The notes under the pieces: generated by a model
Databases searched by the model: none
Told to the model about the DNA's origin: nothing
The model's input: only the letters and a program-made list of their open reading frames with translations
Program-made: the position numbers and the translations under genes
Part shown: positions 10,601 through 18,726 of the stretch, piece by piece
How the letters are laid out: each line of letters opens with the position of its first letter
How positions within the stretch are numbered: position 1 is the stretch's first letter
DNA from: Streptomyces sp. CB02980
GTDB lineage: Bacteria; Actinomycetota; Actinomycetes; Streptomycetales; Streptomycetaceae
Direction: 5' to 3'
Length of the DNA: 64,000 bases
NCBI RefSeq assembly: GCF_014451325.2
Contig: NZ_JACSCH020000005.1
Span: forward strand, 240,648 to 304,647

Positions 10601-10745
10601 CGACCGTGGTGTCGGGCTCCTGGGCCGTGGTGTCGGCGCTGTCGGTGGGGAGGGCCGACGCGGTGGTGCCGGGTCCCGCGAAGGCGGCGAGGAGCCCGAG
10701 GACGGCTCCGGCGAGTGCAACTTTCATGCGTGATGATGATTGCAT
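7659..10745 (-). CDS. Secreted GH31 family alpha-glycosidase with NPCBM domain
   Basis: A 1028-residue exported glycoside hydrolase. A signal peptide (MKVALAGAVLGLLAAFAGPG, cleaved near TTASA) is followed by the GH31 N-terminal beta domain and a TIM barrel. Likely catalytic residues are the nucleophile D369 in KLDVAW and the acid/base D420 in QWSGDQ. The DUF5110-type beta domain with DDGVTREHRTGRY follows, then a NEW3-like alpha-galactosidase-associated domain near 730-870. A C-terminal NPCBM carbohydrate-binding domain covers about the last 145 residues (KGIGAHADSDIEVYL). Substrate could be an alpha-glucan or alpha-galactoside. ATG 10745 is the annotated start; ATG 10727 gives a more canonical signal peptide, and neither has a strong ribosome site. 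Confidence 0.88.
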   Translation of the reverse strand: MQSSSRMKVALAGAVLGLLAAFAGPGTTASALPTDSADTTAQEPDTTVGDLTGFAAAGSVYRLTAGQAQARVSFVTADTFRIELAPDGTFTDPTGSDITLPQGPPPATRWRDLGDRYELSSAKVTLRAYKSPLRFAALRADGTPLWSESRGLSWTADRTTQTLARGTTEQFYGAGMQNGRGNTSHRDKTVEVGVDYNWNDGGHPNSVPFYLSSAGYGVYRNTYAPNTYAFTEPVTTSARERRFDAYYFAGTGGDAAKDVIGQYTRLTGKPFLPPVYGLEIGDADCYLHNANRGERRTLDALKVADGYVENDMPNGWMLVNDGYGCGYENLAEASAGLGERGMKLGLWTEDGIDKLEEQVKAGQRVAKLDVAWVGEGYKFALDGCKDAHAGIEAHSDARGFTWAPESWSGAQRCGVQWSGDQSGTWEYIRWQIPTYAGASMSGLAYTTGDVDGIFGGSAKTYTRDLQWKTFLPVTMTMDGWAANDKQPFRYGEPYTSINRASLKLHEALLPYIYSHAHQATKTGVGLARPLALEYPDDPKAATDAAKYEFLSGEDFLVAPVYQDAVERDGIYLPKGTWIDYWSGRTYEGPVTVDDYSAPLDTLPLFVRAGATVPMWPGDIRSYTDRAPGDPIAWDIYPKGDSSFELYEDDGVTREHRTGRYATQRAEVRAPQRGAGDVTVRIGASKGTYTGKATARRYAFTIHTGDAPGAVRLDGRKLPALTSRAAFDAASQGWWYDRDERGGVVRVKTAALSTARDFELRLSDTSAVGGAVPGASATLAVPTAQELGAGAPGTVAVDVTAGTRDATDVRVSLAAPAGWQVTPAAPIDRVPAGTTRRVEVTVTPAPDAKPGEATLTATARHRAASTDRTATQRFAVGVMPPPPTGDAWASDLVWLRSTNGWGPPERDRSNGESGAADGRTLTLAGTAYEKGIGAHADSDIEVYLGGRCTTFTADVGIDDEINGYGDVAFSVEADGKVLWTSPRLTGASATLPVNVDVTGARHVRLRITDTNGSKSGDHADWAAARFGCA

Positions 10746-10792
10746 GGAGCCTATTTAGCGCAGGAACGAGCATTCCCGCCAGGACAAAACGG

Positions 10793-10831
10793 AACCGCCC
10801 TTGGACTTCGGCGAGAAGTCCAAGGGCGGTT
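10793..10831 (-). terminator. Strong terminator of mshC
   Basis: AACCGCCCTTGGACTTC and its exact reverse complement form a perfect 17-bp stem with a five-base loop (GGCGA). On the minus strand the stem is followed by CCGTTTTG. It lies 31 bases after the mshC stop and only 47 bases before the GH31 start, insulating the two genes. Confidence 0.9.
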
Positions 10832-10861
10832 GTCTGAAGAGGAGTTGTGCGGTCCTGCTCG

Positions 10862-12091
10862 TTACAGGGCGACACCGAGCAGTGCGTCGACGGCACGGGA
10901 GACGAGACCGGGAGCGGAGTCGTCGGTGCCGCCCTCGGCCGTCTGGAGCGCGGCCCAGCGGTCGACCGCGGCGAGCGCGGTCGGCGTGTCGAGGTCGTCG
11001 GAGAGGGCCTCGCGGAGCTCCTCGACGAGCGCGTCGGCGGGCAGGCCGTCGGGGCGCGACACGGCGGCGCGCCACCGGCCGAGGCGCTCCACGGCGTCCT
11101 GGAGGACCTGGTCGGTCCACTCCCAGTCGTCGCGGTAGCGGTGGGAGAGCAGCGCGAGCCGGATGGCGGCCGGGTCGACGCCGTCGCGGCGGAGCTTCGA
11201 GACGAAGACCAGGTTGCCCCGGGACTTGGACATCTTCTCGCCGTCGAGGGCGACCATGCCGGCGTGGACGTACGCCTTCGCCATGGGGAACTCGCCGGTG
11301 AGGGTCTGGGCGTGGGAGGCACCCATCTCGTGGTGCGGGAAGATCAGGTCGGAGCCGCCGCCCTGCACGTCGAAGCCCATGCCGAGGTGGTCGAGGGCGA
11401 TGGCGACGCACTCGATGTGCCAGCCGGGGCGGCCGGGGCCGAGGCTCGCGCCGTCCCAGCTCGGCTCGCCCTCACGGGCGGCCATCCAGAGCATCGGGTC
11501 GAGCGGGTTCTTCTTGCCCGGACGGTCCGGGTCCCCGCCGCGCTCGGCGGAGAGGTGACGCATCAGCTCGGTGGTGTAGTTCGAGACCTGCCCGAAGTGC
11601 GGGTCGGCGTCGACGGAGAAGTAGACGTCCCCTTCGAGCTCGTAGGCGGCTCCGGAGTCCCGGAGGCGCTCGACGAGCGGGACGATGCCGGGTATGGCTT
11701 CGACCGCGCCGATGTAGTGCTGCGGGGGCAGCATCCGCAGGGCGGTCATGTCCTCGCGGAAGAGGGCGGTCTCCCGCTCGGCGAGGCCGACCCAGTCGAT
11801 GCCGTCGCGGATCGCGCGTTCCAGGAGCGGGTCGTCCACGTCCGTGACGTTCTGGACGTAGTGCACCTGCCGCTTGGTGTCGAGCCACACGCGCTGAACG
11901 AGGTCGAACGCGTTGTAGGTCGCCGCGTGACCCATGTGGGTCGCGTCGTACGGCGTGATGCCGCAGACATAGATACGGGCGACGGGGCCGGGGGCGAGGG
12001 TCACTCGTCCGCCGGTCGCGGTGTCGTGGATCCGGAGGTCGCGGCCCTTGCCGGGAAGGGCGGGGACCTCAGAAGCGGGCCAGGCATGCAT
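10862..12091 (-). CDS. mshC: Mycothiol ligase MshC (L-cysteine:GlcN-Ins ligase)
   Basis: A 409-residue class I cysteinyl-tRNA synthetase paralogue. It joins cysteine to 1D-myo-inositol 2-amino-2-deoxy-glucopyranoside using ATP, the penultimate step of mycothiol synthesis. Class I signatures are present: THMGHA (residues 51-56, the HIGH box), C43 in [10 protein letters not shown] as a zinc ligand, and KMSKSRGN. It ends soon after the catalytic core, lacking a full tRNA anticodon-binding domain, which separates MshC from CysS. The start is ATG 12091 (MHAWPASE). It ends at a perfect 17-bp terminator. The mycothiol-dependent dehydrogenase at 26972-28057 uses the same thiol pathway. Confidence 0.94.
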   Translation of the reverse strand: MHAWPASEVPALPGKGRDLRIHDTATGGRVTLAPGPVARIYVCGITPYDATHMGHAATYNAFDLVQRVWLDTKRQVHYVQNVTDVDDPLLERAIRDGIDWVGLAERETALFREDMTALRMLPPQHYIGAVEAIPGIVPLVERLRDSGAAYELEGDVYFSVDADPHFGQVSNYTTELMRHLSAERGGDPDRPGKKNPLDPMLWMAAREGEPSWDGASLGPGRPGWHIECVAIALDHLGMGFDVQGGGSDLIFPHHEMGASHAQTLTGEFPMAKAYVHAGMVALDGEKMSKSRGNLVFVSKLRRDGVDPAAIRLALLSHRYRDDWEWTDQVLQDAVERLGRWRAAVSRPDGLPADALVEELREALSDDLDTPTALAAVDRWAALQTAEGGTDDSAPGLVSRAVDALLGVAL

Positions 12092-12179
12092 GACCCGAGC
12101 GTAACCGGACAGGTGTTCCGGATACGAACCGGATCCGGGATCTTGACCTATTAGGCGCTCTTGCGGGTCGGAGGCCTGC

Positions 12180-12202
12180 GTGCATACCCCCCAGGGGTGC
12201 AC
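12180..12202 (-). terminator. Weak hairpin between SCO1664-like gene and mshC
   Basis: GTGCATACCCC pairs with GGGGTGCAC around CCA with a two-base bulge. It lies about 50 bases downstream of the 12251-13057 gene on the minus strand and could terminate that operon or sit in the mshC leader. Confidence 0.35.
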
Positions 12203-12250
12203 GGCCCCCGGAAGGCCATTCACAGGGATGGCCGAAACCTTTCGGCCCCG

Positions 12251-13057
12251 TCAGACGGGCGGCCAGGGGATCGCCGGCCACTGCCCCGAGGGCTCCGGAT
12301 GCCGTCCCGTGGTCCGCAGCGCCTCCACGCGGGCGCGTACGGCCGCCACCTCGGTATCCGTGAGCAGTTCCGCCAGACGGGCGGCGAGCGGCTCTCCCGG
12401 GGCCAGGGAGCGGTCGAGGGCGTCGAGCACCCCGGCCGCCTCCGCGGGCAGCTCCTCGCCCGCCCAGCCCCACAGGAGGGTGCGCAGCTTGTCGTCGACG
12501 TGGAAGGTGACCCCGTGGTCGATGCCGTAGAGGTGTCCGCCGGGGGCGGGCAGCAGGTGTCCGCCCTTCCGGTCGCCGTTGTTGATGACGGCGTCCAGGA
12601 CGGCGAGCCGCCGCAGCTCGGGCGTGTCCGCGTGGACGAGGAGCGCGGTGCGGTCCTCGGCGACCTGGGCGGGACCGACGGCCTTCCAGCCCTCGCCCGC
12701 CTCGTCGTCCTCGGTCAGGGCGAGCAGACGCGCCTCGGGGTCGGCCTCGATCCACAGCTGGACCATGCCCTCCCCGTACGGACCGTCGCGGAGCACCGTC
12801 GGCGGGACCAGGCCCCAGCCGGTGGCTTCGGAGATCTCGTACGCGGCGACCTCGCGCTGGGCGAGCGTGCCGTCGGGGAAGTCCCACAGCGGCTGTTCCC
12901 CCGCGACCGGCTTGTAGACGCAGGCCGCCTCCCGTCCCTCGTACGCGACGGAGCAGTAGAGCACGGCGTTGGAGGCCTCGCGGACCTGGCCACGCACGGT
13001 CAGGTCACCGTGGGCGAGCAGCTCGGCGTCGGGCGGCGTCGGAGGGCTGCTGCTCAT
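12251..13057 (-). CDS. SCO1664 family protein (kinase-like fold, function unknown)
   Basis: A 268-residue conserved actinobacterial protein. Its conserved stretches include VYKPVAGEQPLWDFPDGTLA, REVAAYEISEATGWGLVPPT, and a central DAVINNGDRKGGHLL followed by YGIDHGVTFH. The NxxDR and D-H pattern resembles the catalytic loop and metal site of PI3/4-kinase or HipA-like folds, so a nucleotide-dependent role is plausible but unproven. ATG 13057 overlaps the TGA of the upstream DUF3090 gene in an ATGA, so the two are translationally coupled. An in-frame upstream extension to 13123 lies wholly inside the DUF3090 gene and is rejected. Confidence 0.85.
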   Translation of the reverse strand: MSSSPPTPPDAELLAHGDLTVRGQVREASNAVLYCSVAYEGREAACVYKPVAGEQPLWDFPDGTLAQREVAAYEISEATGWGLVPPTVLRDGPYGEGMVQLWIEADPEARLLALTEDDEAGEGWKAVGPAQVAEDRTALLVHADTPELRRLAVLDAVINNGDRKGGHLLPAPGGHLYGIDHGVTFHVDDKLRTLLWGWAGEELPAEAAGVLDALDRSLAPGEPLAARLAELLTDTEVAAVRARVEALRTTGRHPEPSGQWPAIPWPPV

Positions 13058-13644
13058 GCTCCGCGGCGGTATCCGTTCTGGCGCGGGCAGACATGGCCCT
13101 CGGGGTCGAGCGGCAGGCTGCACAGCGGGCAGGGCGGACGGCCGGCGTTGACGACGTCCAGAGCCCGCTTCGCGAAGGCGCGTGCCTGGGCGCCGCTGAG
13201 CCGGACCCGGAGCATCGGCGGGCCGTTCTCCTCGTCCTGGAGCATCCGCTCCTCGGCCTCGGCGAGGTCCTCCTCGGACTCCACGTCGAGTTCGACGAGC
13301 GCCTGCGCCTCGACGATCATGCGCTGCTCCTCGCCGTCCCAGGCGAGCGCCATGGTGCCGACCCGGAACTCCTCCTCGACGGGTACGTCGAGGGGGGCGG
13401 CGTCGGCGACCTCGGCGGGCGCGACGGCGGGGACCGGGGCGTTGCCCCCGGTGCGGCGGACGACCTCGTCGAGGAGTTCGTCCATGCGCTCGGCGAGCGC
13501 GGCGACCTGTGTCTTCTCCAGGGCGACGCTGGTGACCCGGCCGGCGGCGGACGCCTGGAGGAAGAACGTACGGCGGCCAGGCAGCCCGACCGTACCGGCC
13601 ACGAAACGCTCCGGTGGGTCGTAGAGGAACACCTGACGGGACAC
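13054..13644 (-). CDS. DUF3090 family protein with C-terminal zinc ribbon
   Basis: A 196-residue conserved actinobacterial protein. The first 160 residues match the DUF3090 pattern (FVAGTVGLPGRRTFFLQA, LAERMDELLDEVVRR). The C-terminus carries CPLCSLPLDPEGHVC, a CxxC plus Cys arrangement typical of a small zinc-binding knuckle. The biochemical role is unknown. It overlaps the next gene by four bases (ATGA) and lies 68 bases downstream of the phosphatase gene in the same direction. The three probably form one transcript that is conserved next to mshC. Confidence 0.85.
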   Translation of the reverse strand: MSRQVFLYDPPERFVAGTVGLPGRRTFFLQASAAGRVTSVALEKTQVAALAERMDELLDEVVRRTGGNAPVPAVAPAEVADAAPLDVPVEEEFRVGTMALAWDGEEQRMIVEAQALVELDVESEEDLAEAEERMLQDEENGPPMLRVRLSGAQARAFAKRALDVVNAGRPPCPLCSLPLDPEGHVCPRQNGYRRGA

Positions 13645-13712
13645 GTTTCCCGGCTCCCTTGCGTCTCGACAGTCGTACTACAGCGGCGCGTCCACCCTAC
13701 TGCGCGAGGGGA

Positions 13713-14402
13713 TCACGGTGCGCCCGCACCACCCCCGACCTCAGCGGTCCCGCTGCTGTCGGGGTGCTCGCGCGGGGCGAAGCCGGCGAAGTCCCCGGTG
13801 TCGCCCAGGCGGACGAGGAAGGGACGCAGGCGCGTGTAGCGGATGACGGTGACCGAGCAGGGGTCGACGTGGATGCGCTGGAAGAGGTCGAGGTGGAGGC
13901 CGAGCGCGTCCGCCACGATCGACTTGACGATGTCGCCGTGCGAGCACATGACGTAGGCGGCGTCCTCGCCGTACTCGGCCTCGATCCGCGCGTTCCAGTC
14001 GTGGACGGCGCCGACGGCGCGGGCCTGCATCGCGCGCATGGACTCGCCGCCGGGGAAGGCCGCGGCGGAGGCGTGCGCCTGGACGACCTCCATCAGGGGT
14101 TCGTCGTTGAGCTCGGCCAGCTTCCGGCCGGACCAGTCGCCGTAGTCGCACTCGTTGATCCGGTCCTCGACGTGCAGCGGGAGGTCCGGGCGGGCGTCGA
14201 GGAGGGGCCGTACGGTCTCCCGGCAGCGCTGCAGGGGGCTGGAGACGACGGCGGCGAGCGGGACGTCCGCCAGGCGCCCGGGGAGCGCGGCGGCCTGGGC
14301 GGCGCCCCGCTCGTCGAGGGAGATCCCGGGGGTGCGCCCGGCGAGGACCCCGGAGGTGTTGGCGGTGGAGCGTCCGTGCCGGACGAGGATCAGCGTGGCC
14401 AT
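13713..14402 (-). CDS. Histidine phosphatase family protein (MSMEG_4193-like phosphomutase)
   Basis: A 229-residue member of the phosphoglycerate-mutase-like histidine phosphatase superfamily. The catalytic LVRHGRS motif starts at residue 5. Supporting residues appear in SSPLQRCRET, and the second histidine lies in VMCSHGDIV. INECDYGDWSGR is the usual acid-containing loop. The family in actinobacteria is annotated as a putative phosphomutase, but the substrate is unknown. ATG 14402 gives a protein starting right at the first beta-strand; the upstream open frame to 14693 overlaps the corA start. It is the first gene of the presumed operon with DUF3090 and the SCO1664-like gene. Confidence 0.88.
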   Translation of the reverse strand: MATLILVRHGRSTANTSGVLAGRTPGISLDERGAAQAAALPGRLADVPLAAVVSSPLQRCRETVRPLLDARPDLPLHVEDRINECDYGDWSGRKLAELNDEPLMEVVQAHASAAAFPGGESMRAMQARAVGAVHDWNARIEAEYGEDAAYVMCSHGDIVKSIVADALGLHLDLFQRIHVDPCSVTVIRYTRLRPFLVRLGDTGDFAGFAPREHPDSSGTAEVGGGAGAP

Positions 14403-14518
14403 GGCGGCCAGCCTAGGCGGTGCCCGGAGGTGTCCGACGGGCCCCGCCTTACGGGGCCGGAGGCCTCGGGGCGGATCCACGCGTGCGTCGCGAGGCCGTT
14501 CGATGGAGAATACGGCGC

Positions 14519-15502
14519 GTGATCGTGGACTCAGCCATCTACCGGGACGGGCGCCGTACGGACGGCCCCGCCGACCTCTCCGACGCGCTCGACGAGGCGC
14601 GGGCCGCCGGGGACGCCTTTCTGTGGGTGGGGCTCCACGAACCCACGGAGGCGGAATTCGACCATGTCGCCTCGGAGTTCGCCCTGCACCCACTGGCCGT
14701 CGAGGACGCCCTCAAGGCCCACCAGCGCCCCAAGCTCGAGGTCTACGACGACTCGCTGTTCGCGGTGCTCAAGCCGGTCGACTACGAGCCGGAGAGCGAC
14801 CGGGTCTCCTCGGGCGAGCTGATGCTGTTCATGGGCGACTCCTTCGTGGTGACCGTCCGGCACGGCGAGGGCGCGCCGCTCGCGCAGGTCCGCCGGCGGC
14901 TCGAAGCCGACCCGGAGGTCCTGAAGCACGGCCCGACGGCGGTGCTGTACGCGGTGAGCGACGCGATCGTGGACCACTACCTCGATGTGGCGGGCGAGCT
15001 GCAGGTGGACCTGGAGGAGCTGGAGGCGGACGTCTTCGCGCCCACCGGCGGCAATCCCGCGAACACGGCGGAGCGGATCTACACGGCGAAGCGGCAGGTC
15101 CTGGAGTTCCGCCGGGCCAGCGGTCCGCTCGCCGGGCCGATGTCCCGGCTCACGGGCGGTTCGGTGCCGTTCGTGAACGAGCGGTCGCAGCCCTTCTTCC
15201 GGGACGTCAACGACCATCTGCTGCGCGCCAACGAGCAGGTGGAGGGGCTCGACCGGCTCCTGTCCGACGTGCTGTCGGCCCATCTCGCGCAGATGGGCGT
15301 GCGGCAGAACGACGACATGCGGAAGATCTCGGCGTGGGCGGCCATGGCCGCCGTCCCCACGATGGTCGCGGGCATCTACGGCATGAACTTCGACCACATG
15401 CCGGAGCTGCGCTGGGTGGCGTCGTACCCGGTGGTGCTCGTGGCGATGGCGGGCATCGTCCTCACCCTGTACCGGATGTTCAAGCGGCGCGGCTGGATGT
15501 GA
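14519..15502 (+). CDS. corA: CorA family magnesium/cobalt transporter
   Basis: A 327-residue pentameric divalent-cation channel subunit. The cytoplasmic N-terminal alpha/beta domain includes WVGLHEPTEAEFDHVASEF and HPLAVEDALKAHQRPKLEVY. Long stalk helices follow. Two C-terminal membrane helices are joined by the selectivity loop YGMNF, the hallmark of CorA. A short basic tail (FKRRGWM) ends the protein. GTG 14519 has GGAG at 14505-14508; a second GTG at 14525 is an equal candidate. The gene is divergent from the histidine phosphatase gene. Confidence 0.92.
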   Translation: MIVDSAIYRDGRRTDGPADLSDALDEARAAGDAFLWVGLHEPTEAEFDHVASEFALHPLAVEDALKAHQRPKLEVYDDSLFAVLKPVDYEPESDRVSSGELMLFMGDSFVVTVRHGEGAPLAQVRRRLEADPEVLKHGPTAVLYAVSDAIVDHYLDVAGELQVDLEELEADVFAPTGGNPANTAERIYTAKRQVLEFRRASGPLAGPMSRLTGGSVPFVNERSQPFFRDVNDHLLRANEQVEGLDRLLSDVLSAHLAQMGVRQNDDMRKISAWAAMAAVPTMVAGIYGMNFDHMPELRWVASYPVVLVAMAGIVLTLYRMFKRRGWM

Positions 15503-15547
15503 GCCGCCGGCCCGCCCCCTGCGGCCCGGCGGTCGCCCCGGAGCGGG

Positions 15548-16354
15548 TCAGAACGCCGGGGCGGGGGTCGCGGGCCCGCCGAGGGCGTCGAGTCGCTCGG
15601 GCATCTTCAGGCCGACCATGCGGTGCCAGCCCGCGGCGCGCTCGTACCCGTACATCCCGCGGATGCCGGCGGTGAGGACGGCCGCCTTGGGCCTGGGCCA
15701 GCGCAGGATCCGTCCCATGTGCCCCATCACGGCGAGGCTGACGTCGCGGTAGACCTGGATCTCGACGAGGGCGGATTCGCGCAGGGTCCGCTGGATGAGC
15801 CGGCCGTGTCCCGCGCGCGCGAGGCGCAGCAGTTCCTCGTGGCAGTAGGCGAGGTGGTTCGCCTCGTCGTTGTCGATCATGTGGATGGCCTTGCCGAGTT
15901 CGGGATGGCTCCCGAAGTACGTGACCAGCATGTCCATCTGGTCGGCGGCCCGCTGCTCGGTGACCCGGCTGTGGGCGAGGTAGACGATGATGTCCTGCTC
16001 GCTCAGCGGCTCGTCGCGGCGCAGCTTGTCGTGTGCGAGGCCGATGCCTCGCTGTTCGAGCAGCATCGTGTAGTCGGTGTCCGGCGGCACCGGGACGGGT
16101 TCGAGGCCGCGCTTCCTCATCAACGCGTTGAAGATCCGGCCGTGCTTGTCCTCGTCGGCGCCGTGCCGGGTGATCTTGGGGGTGAGATCCCTCATCCCGG
16201 GGGCGACGAGCGCCGCGATCCGGGCGTTCTCCCAGCCGCCCTGGGACTCTCCGCTCGCCGCGATCGAGCAGAAGAGCGCGAAGGACTCGTCGTTGTCGAT
16301 GATTTCCTGGAACAGGCCCTTGGCCGTGAGCATCGCCGCCACCTCCGTGCGCAT
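15548..16354 (-). CDS. Ferritin-like diiron protein
   Basis: A 268-residue helical protein with two EXXH motifs, EDKH and EANH, in helices about 100 residues apart. That arrangement is the metal-ligand pattern of ferritin-like diiron carboxylate proteins. It may be an oxygenase, an oxidase or an iron-handling protein; the partner is unknown. Upstream, GGAG lies 7 bases before ATG 16354. A second GGAGGT lies 7 bases before ATG 16333 (MLTAKGLFQ), so the true start could be either. The gene converges on corA with 45 bases between stops. Confidence 0.8.
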   Translation of the reverse strand: MRTEVAAMLTAKGLFQEIIDNDESFALFCSIAASGESQGGWENARIAALVAPGMRDLTPKITRHGADEDKHGRIFNALMRKRGLEPVPVPPDTDYTMLLEQRGIGLAHDKLRRDEPLSEQDIIVYLAHSRVTEQRAADQMDMLVTYFGSHPELGKAIHMIDNDEANHLAYCHEELLRLARAGHGRLIQRTLRESALVEIQVYRDVSLAVMGHMGRILRWPRPKAAVLTAGIRGMYGYERAAGWHRMVGLKMPERLDALGGPATPAPAF

Positions 16355-16495
16355 GTCCGCACTCCGTCCGGCCCCCGGGACAACGAGTCAAGTGCGGTAC
16401 GCGGCGAGGGGCAACAGGAGGGCCGGACGGCTCGGCCGAAAGAGTGAGTCCCGAGGGCGTAACCGAGGGCCCCGTGAAGCCGTTGTGCAGCGTGA

Positions 16496-16536
16496 CGGCC
16501 GTGGCGGGGAAGACCCCCGAGCCCCCACCACGGCCG
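16496..16536 (-). terminator. Hairpin downstream of LLM oxidoreductase
   Basis: CGGCCGTGG (16496-16504) pairs with CCACGGCCG (16528-16536), enclosing a second small GGGG/CCCC hairpin. It lies about 33 bases after the stop of the 16569-17618 gene. No T-tract is present. Confidence 0.55.
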
Positions 16537-16568
16537 CAGAACCTCTTCCTGACGGCGCCCCCTCCGGG

Positions 16569-17618
16569 TCACGCCAGTCCGGCTCGCTCCATCGCCTCGA
16601 CGCCCGCCCGCAGCGCCGCCAACCGCTCGTCCAGGGTGAAGCCGGCCGGGGCGAGGGTCAGGGTGGTGACGCCGGCCTCCGCGTAGGCCGTCATCCGCTC
16701 GGCGATCCGCTCGACGGAGCCGAGCAGCGAGGTCTGGTCGATCAAACTCTGCGGTACGGCCGCGGCGGCACCCGTCTTGTCGCCGGCCAGGTACTTGTCC
16801 TGGATCTCGGCGGCCTCCTTCTCGTAGCCCATGCGCTGCGCGAGCTGGTTGTAGAAGTTCTGCTTGCGGCTGCCCATGCCGCCGACGTACAGCGCGGTGT
16901 ACGGGCGGAACACGTCGGCGAGGGCGTCGACGTCGTCCCCGAGGGCGAGCGGCACGGTCGGACAGACGTCGAAGCCGTCCATCGTCAGCCCGGCCTTCTC
17001 GCGGCCCGCGCGGATGTGCCGGAGCGCGGTCTCCTCCAGGTGGGCGGCGGAGGGGAAGATCAGCAGCGCGCCGTCGGCGATCTCGCCCGTCTGCTCCAGG
17101 TTCTTGGGGCCGATCGCGGCGATGTAGAGCGGGATGTGCTCGCGCTCCGGGTGCACGGTGAGCTTGATCGGCTTGCCGGGGCCGCCGGGGAGCGGCAGGG
17201 TCCAGTGCTCGCCCTCGTAGCTGAGGCGCTCCCGGGTCATCGCCTTGCGGACGATCTCGACGTACTCGCGGGTCCGGGCCAGCGGCTTGTCGAACTTCAC
17301 GCCGTACCAGCCCTCGGAGACCTGCGGTCCGGAGACGCCGAGGCCGAGGCGGAAGCGGCCGCCGGTGAGCGAGTCGAGGGTGGCGGCGGTCATGGCCGTC
17401 ATCGCGGGCTGCCGGGCCGGGATCTGCATGATCGCGGAGCCGACGTCGATCCGCTCCGTCTTCGCCGCGACCCAGGCGAGCACGGTGGGGGCGTCGGAGC
17501 CGTAGGCCTCGGCAGCCCAGCAGACGTCGTAGCCGAGGCGGTCCGCCTCCTGGGCGACGGCGAGGTTGTCGCCGTCCATGCCCGCACCCCAGTAGCCGAG
17601 GTTGATGCCGAGCCGCAT
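16569..17618 (-). CDS. LLM-class F420-dependent oxidoreductase
   Basis: A 349-residue luciferase-like TIM-barrel protein. It has MRLGINLGYWGAG at the start, GYDVCWAAEAYGSDAP, and GRFRLGLGVSGPQVSEGWYG, the pattern seen in actinobacterial F420-dependent enzymes annotated as LLM class or methylene-tetrahydromethanopterin-reductase-like. The substrate is unknown. ATG 17618 follows a GGGTAAGGGG stretch; the frame is open for another 980 bases upstream, but that stretch is the antisense of the aldo/keto reductase gene. A short TTACC/GGTAA palindrome sits just before the start, so a local repressor may control it. Confidence 0.87.
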   Translation of the reverse strand: MRLGINLGYWGAGMDGDNLAVAQEADRLGYDVCWAAEAYGSDAPTVLAWVAAKTERIDVGSAIMQIPARQPAMTAMTAATLDSLTGGRFRLGLGVSGPQVSEGWYGVKFDKPLARTREYVEIVRKAMTRERLSYEGEHWTLPLPGGPGKPIKLTVHPEREHIPLYIAAIGPKNLEQTGEIADGALLIFPSAAHLEETALRHIRAGREKAGLTMDGFDVCPTVPLALGDDVDALADVFRPYTALYVGGMGSRKQNFYNQLAQRMGYEKEAAEIQDKYLAGDKTGAAAAVPQSLIDQTSLLGSVERIAERMTAYAEAGVTTLTLAPAGFTLDERLAALRAGVEAMERAGLA

Positions 17619-17631
17619 GTCCACGCACCCC

Positions 17632-17645
17632 TTACCCATCGGTAA
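17632..17645. promoter_or_regulatory. Small palindrome between LLM and AKR genes
   Basis: TTACC-CATC-GGTAA, 14 bases upstream of the LLM oxidoreductase start and about 100 bases upstream of the divergent aldo/keto reductase. It could be an operator. The short arms make chance likely. Confidence 0.3.
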
Positions 17646-17748
17646 CGTTCTTGTGGGCGGGACTCTAGCGCGCGGTCGGGGCATCCGACAGGACGTGGTT
17701 GTCCACAGGCTCTCTCCGCGTGGTGCCCTGGCCAGTAATCTCGCGCCC

Positions 17749-18726
17749 ATGGAGCAGAGGCATCTCGGACGTACCGGCCTGCGTGTGTCGCGCATCGGAC
17801 TCGGCACCCTCACCTGGGGCCGGGACACCGACGAGCACGACGCCGCCGAGCAGTTGAAGTCGTTCTGGGACGCGGGCGGCACGCTCGTGGACACCGCCGA
17901 CGTGTACGGCGGCGGCGAGGCGGAGTACCTGCTCGGCCGTCTCATGGAGCGGCTCGTGTCCCGGCAGGATCTGGTCCTGTCGACCAAGGCGGGCAGCGTG
18001 CCGGACCCCGACCGGCGTACGGACGGCTCGCGCGGGCATCTGCTCGCCGCGCTCGACGCCTCCCTCAGCCGGCTCGGCACGGACCACGTGGATCTGTGGC
18101 AGCTGCACGCCTTCGACCCGTACACGCCGCTCGAAGAGTCGCTCCAGGCGCTCGACATCGCGGTACGCAGCGGGCGCGCGCGGTACGCGGGCGTGGCGAA
18201 CTTCTGCGGCTGGCAGCTCGCCAAGGCGGGCACCTGGCAGCTCGGTGGGGACCGGACCCGGCTCGCGGGGGCGCAGCTGGAGTACTCGCTGCTCCAGCGG
18301 GGCGTGGAGCGCGAGGTGCTGCCGGCGGCGCAGGACCTCGGAATAGGCCTGCTGCCCTCCTCCCCGCTGGGGCGCGGGGTCCTGACGGGCAAGTACCGCA
18401 GCGGGACGCCGTCCGACTCGCGCGGTGCCTCGGAGACGATGGCGCCGTTCGTGGAGCCGTACCTGGACGATGCCGCGAGCAGGATCGTGGACGCGGTCAC
18501 GACGGCCGCCGACGGCCTCGCGACGACCCCGCTGCACGTGGCGCTCGCCTGGGTCCGCGACCGGCCGGGAGTGACCGCGCCGATCGTCGGCGCGCGCACG
18601 GCGCGCCAGCTCGCGGCCGCGTTGTCGGTGGAGACCCTTAGTCTTCCTGACGAGATCTGTCGGGCGCTGGACGATGTGTCGGCGCCCGTGCACCGCTATC
18701 CGGATCACGACTGGAGCACCTTGTGA
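17749..18726 (+). CDS. Aldo/keto reductase
   Basis: A 325-residue NADPH-dependent oxidoreductase with a TIM-barrel fold. The catalytic tetrad is recognisable: D and Y in [17 protein letters not shown] in LSTKAG, and H in [10 protein letters not shown]. The substrate cannot be deduced. ATG 17749 begins [20 protein letters not shown], the usual AKR N-terminus. The stop overlaps the GTG of the following RecD2-like gene by four bases, so the two are translationally coupled, an odd pairing of a reductase with a helicase-like protein. Confidence 0.9.
   Translation: MEQRHLGRTGLRVSRIGLGTLTWGRDTDEHDAAEQLKSFWDAGGTLVDTADVYGGGEAEYLLGRLMERLVSRQDLVLSTKAGSVPDPDRRTDGSRGHLLAALDASLSRLGTDHVDLWQLHAFDPYTPLEESLQALDIAVRSGRARYAGVANFCGWQLAKAGTWQLGGDRTRLAGAQLEYSLLQRGVEREVLPAAQDLGIGLLPSSPLGRGVLTGKYRSGTPSDSRGASETMAPFVEPYLDDAASRIVDAVTTAADGLATTPLHVALAWVRDRPGVTAPIVGARTARQLAAALSVETLSLPDEICRALDDVSAPVHRYPDHDWSTL

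Noticed and set aside
10746..10792. GGAACGAGCATTCC upstream of GH31 as an operator
   Set aside because: Only four-base arms are symmetric; too weak to claim.
16444..16686. Plus-strand 80-codon gene in the 16355-16568 gap
   Set aside because: Half of it overlaps the LLM oxidoreductase antisense, composition is shadow-like, and there is no ribosome site. The gap seems to hold only the hairpin at 16496-16536.
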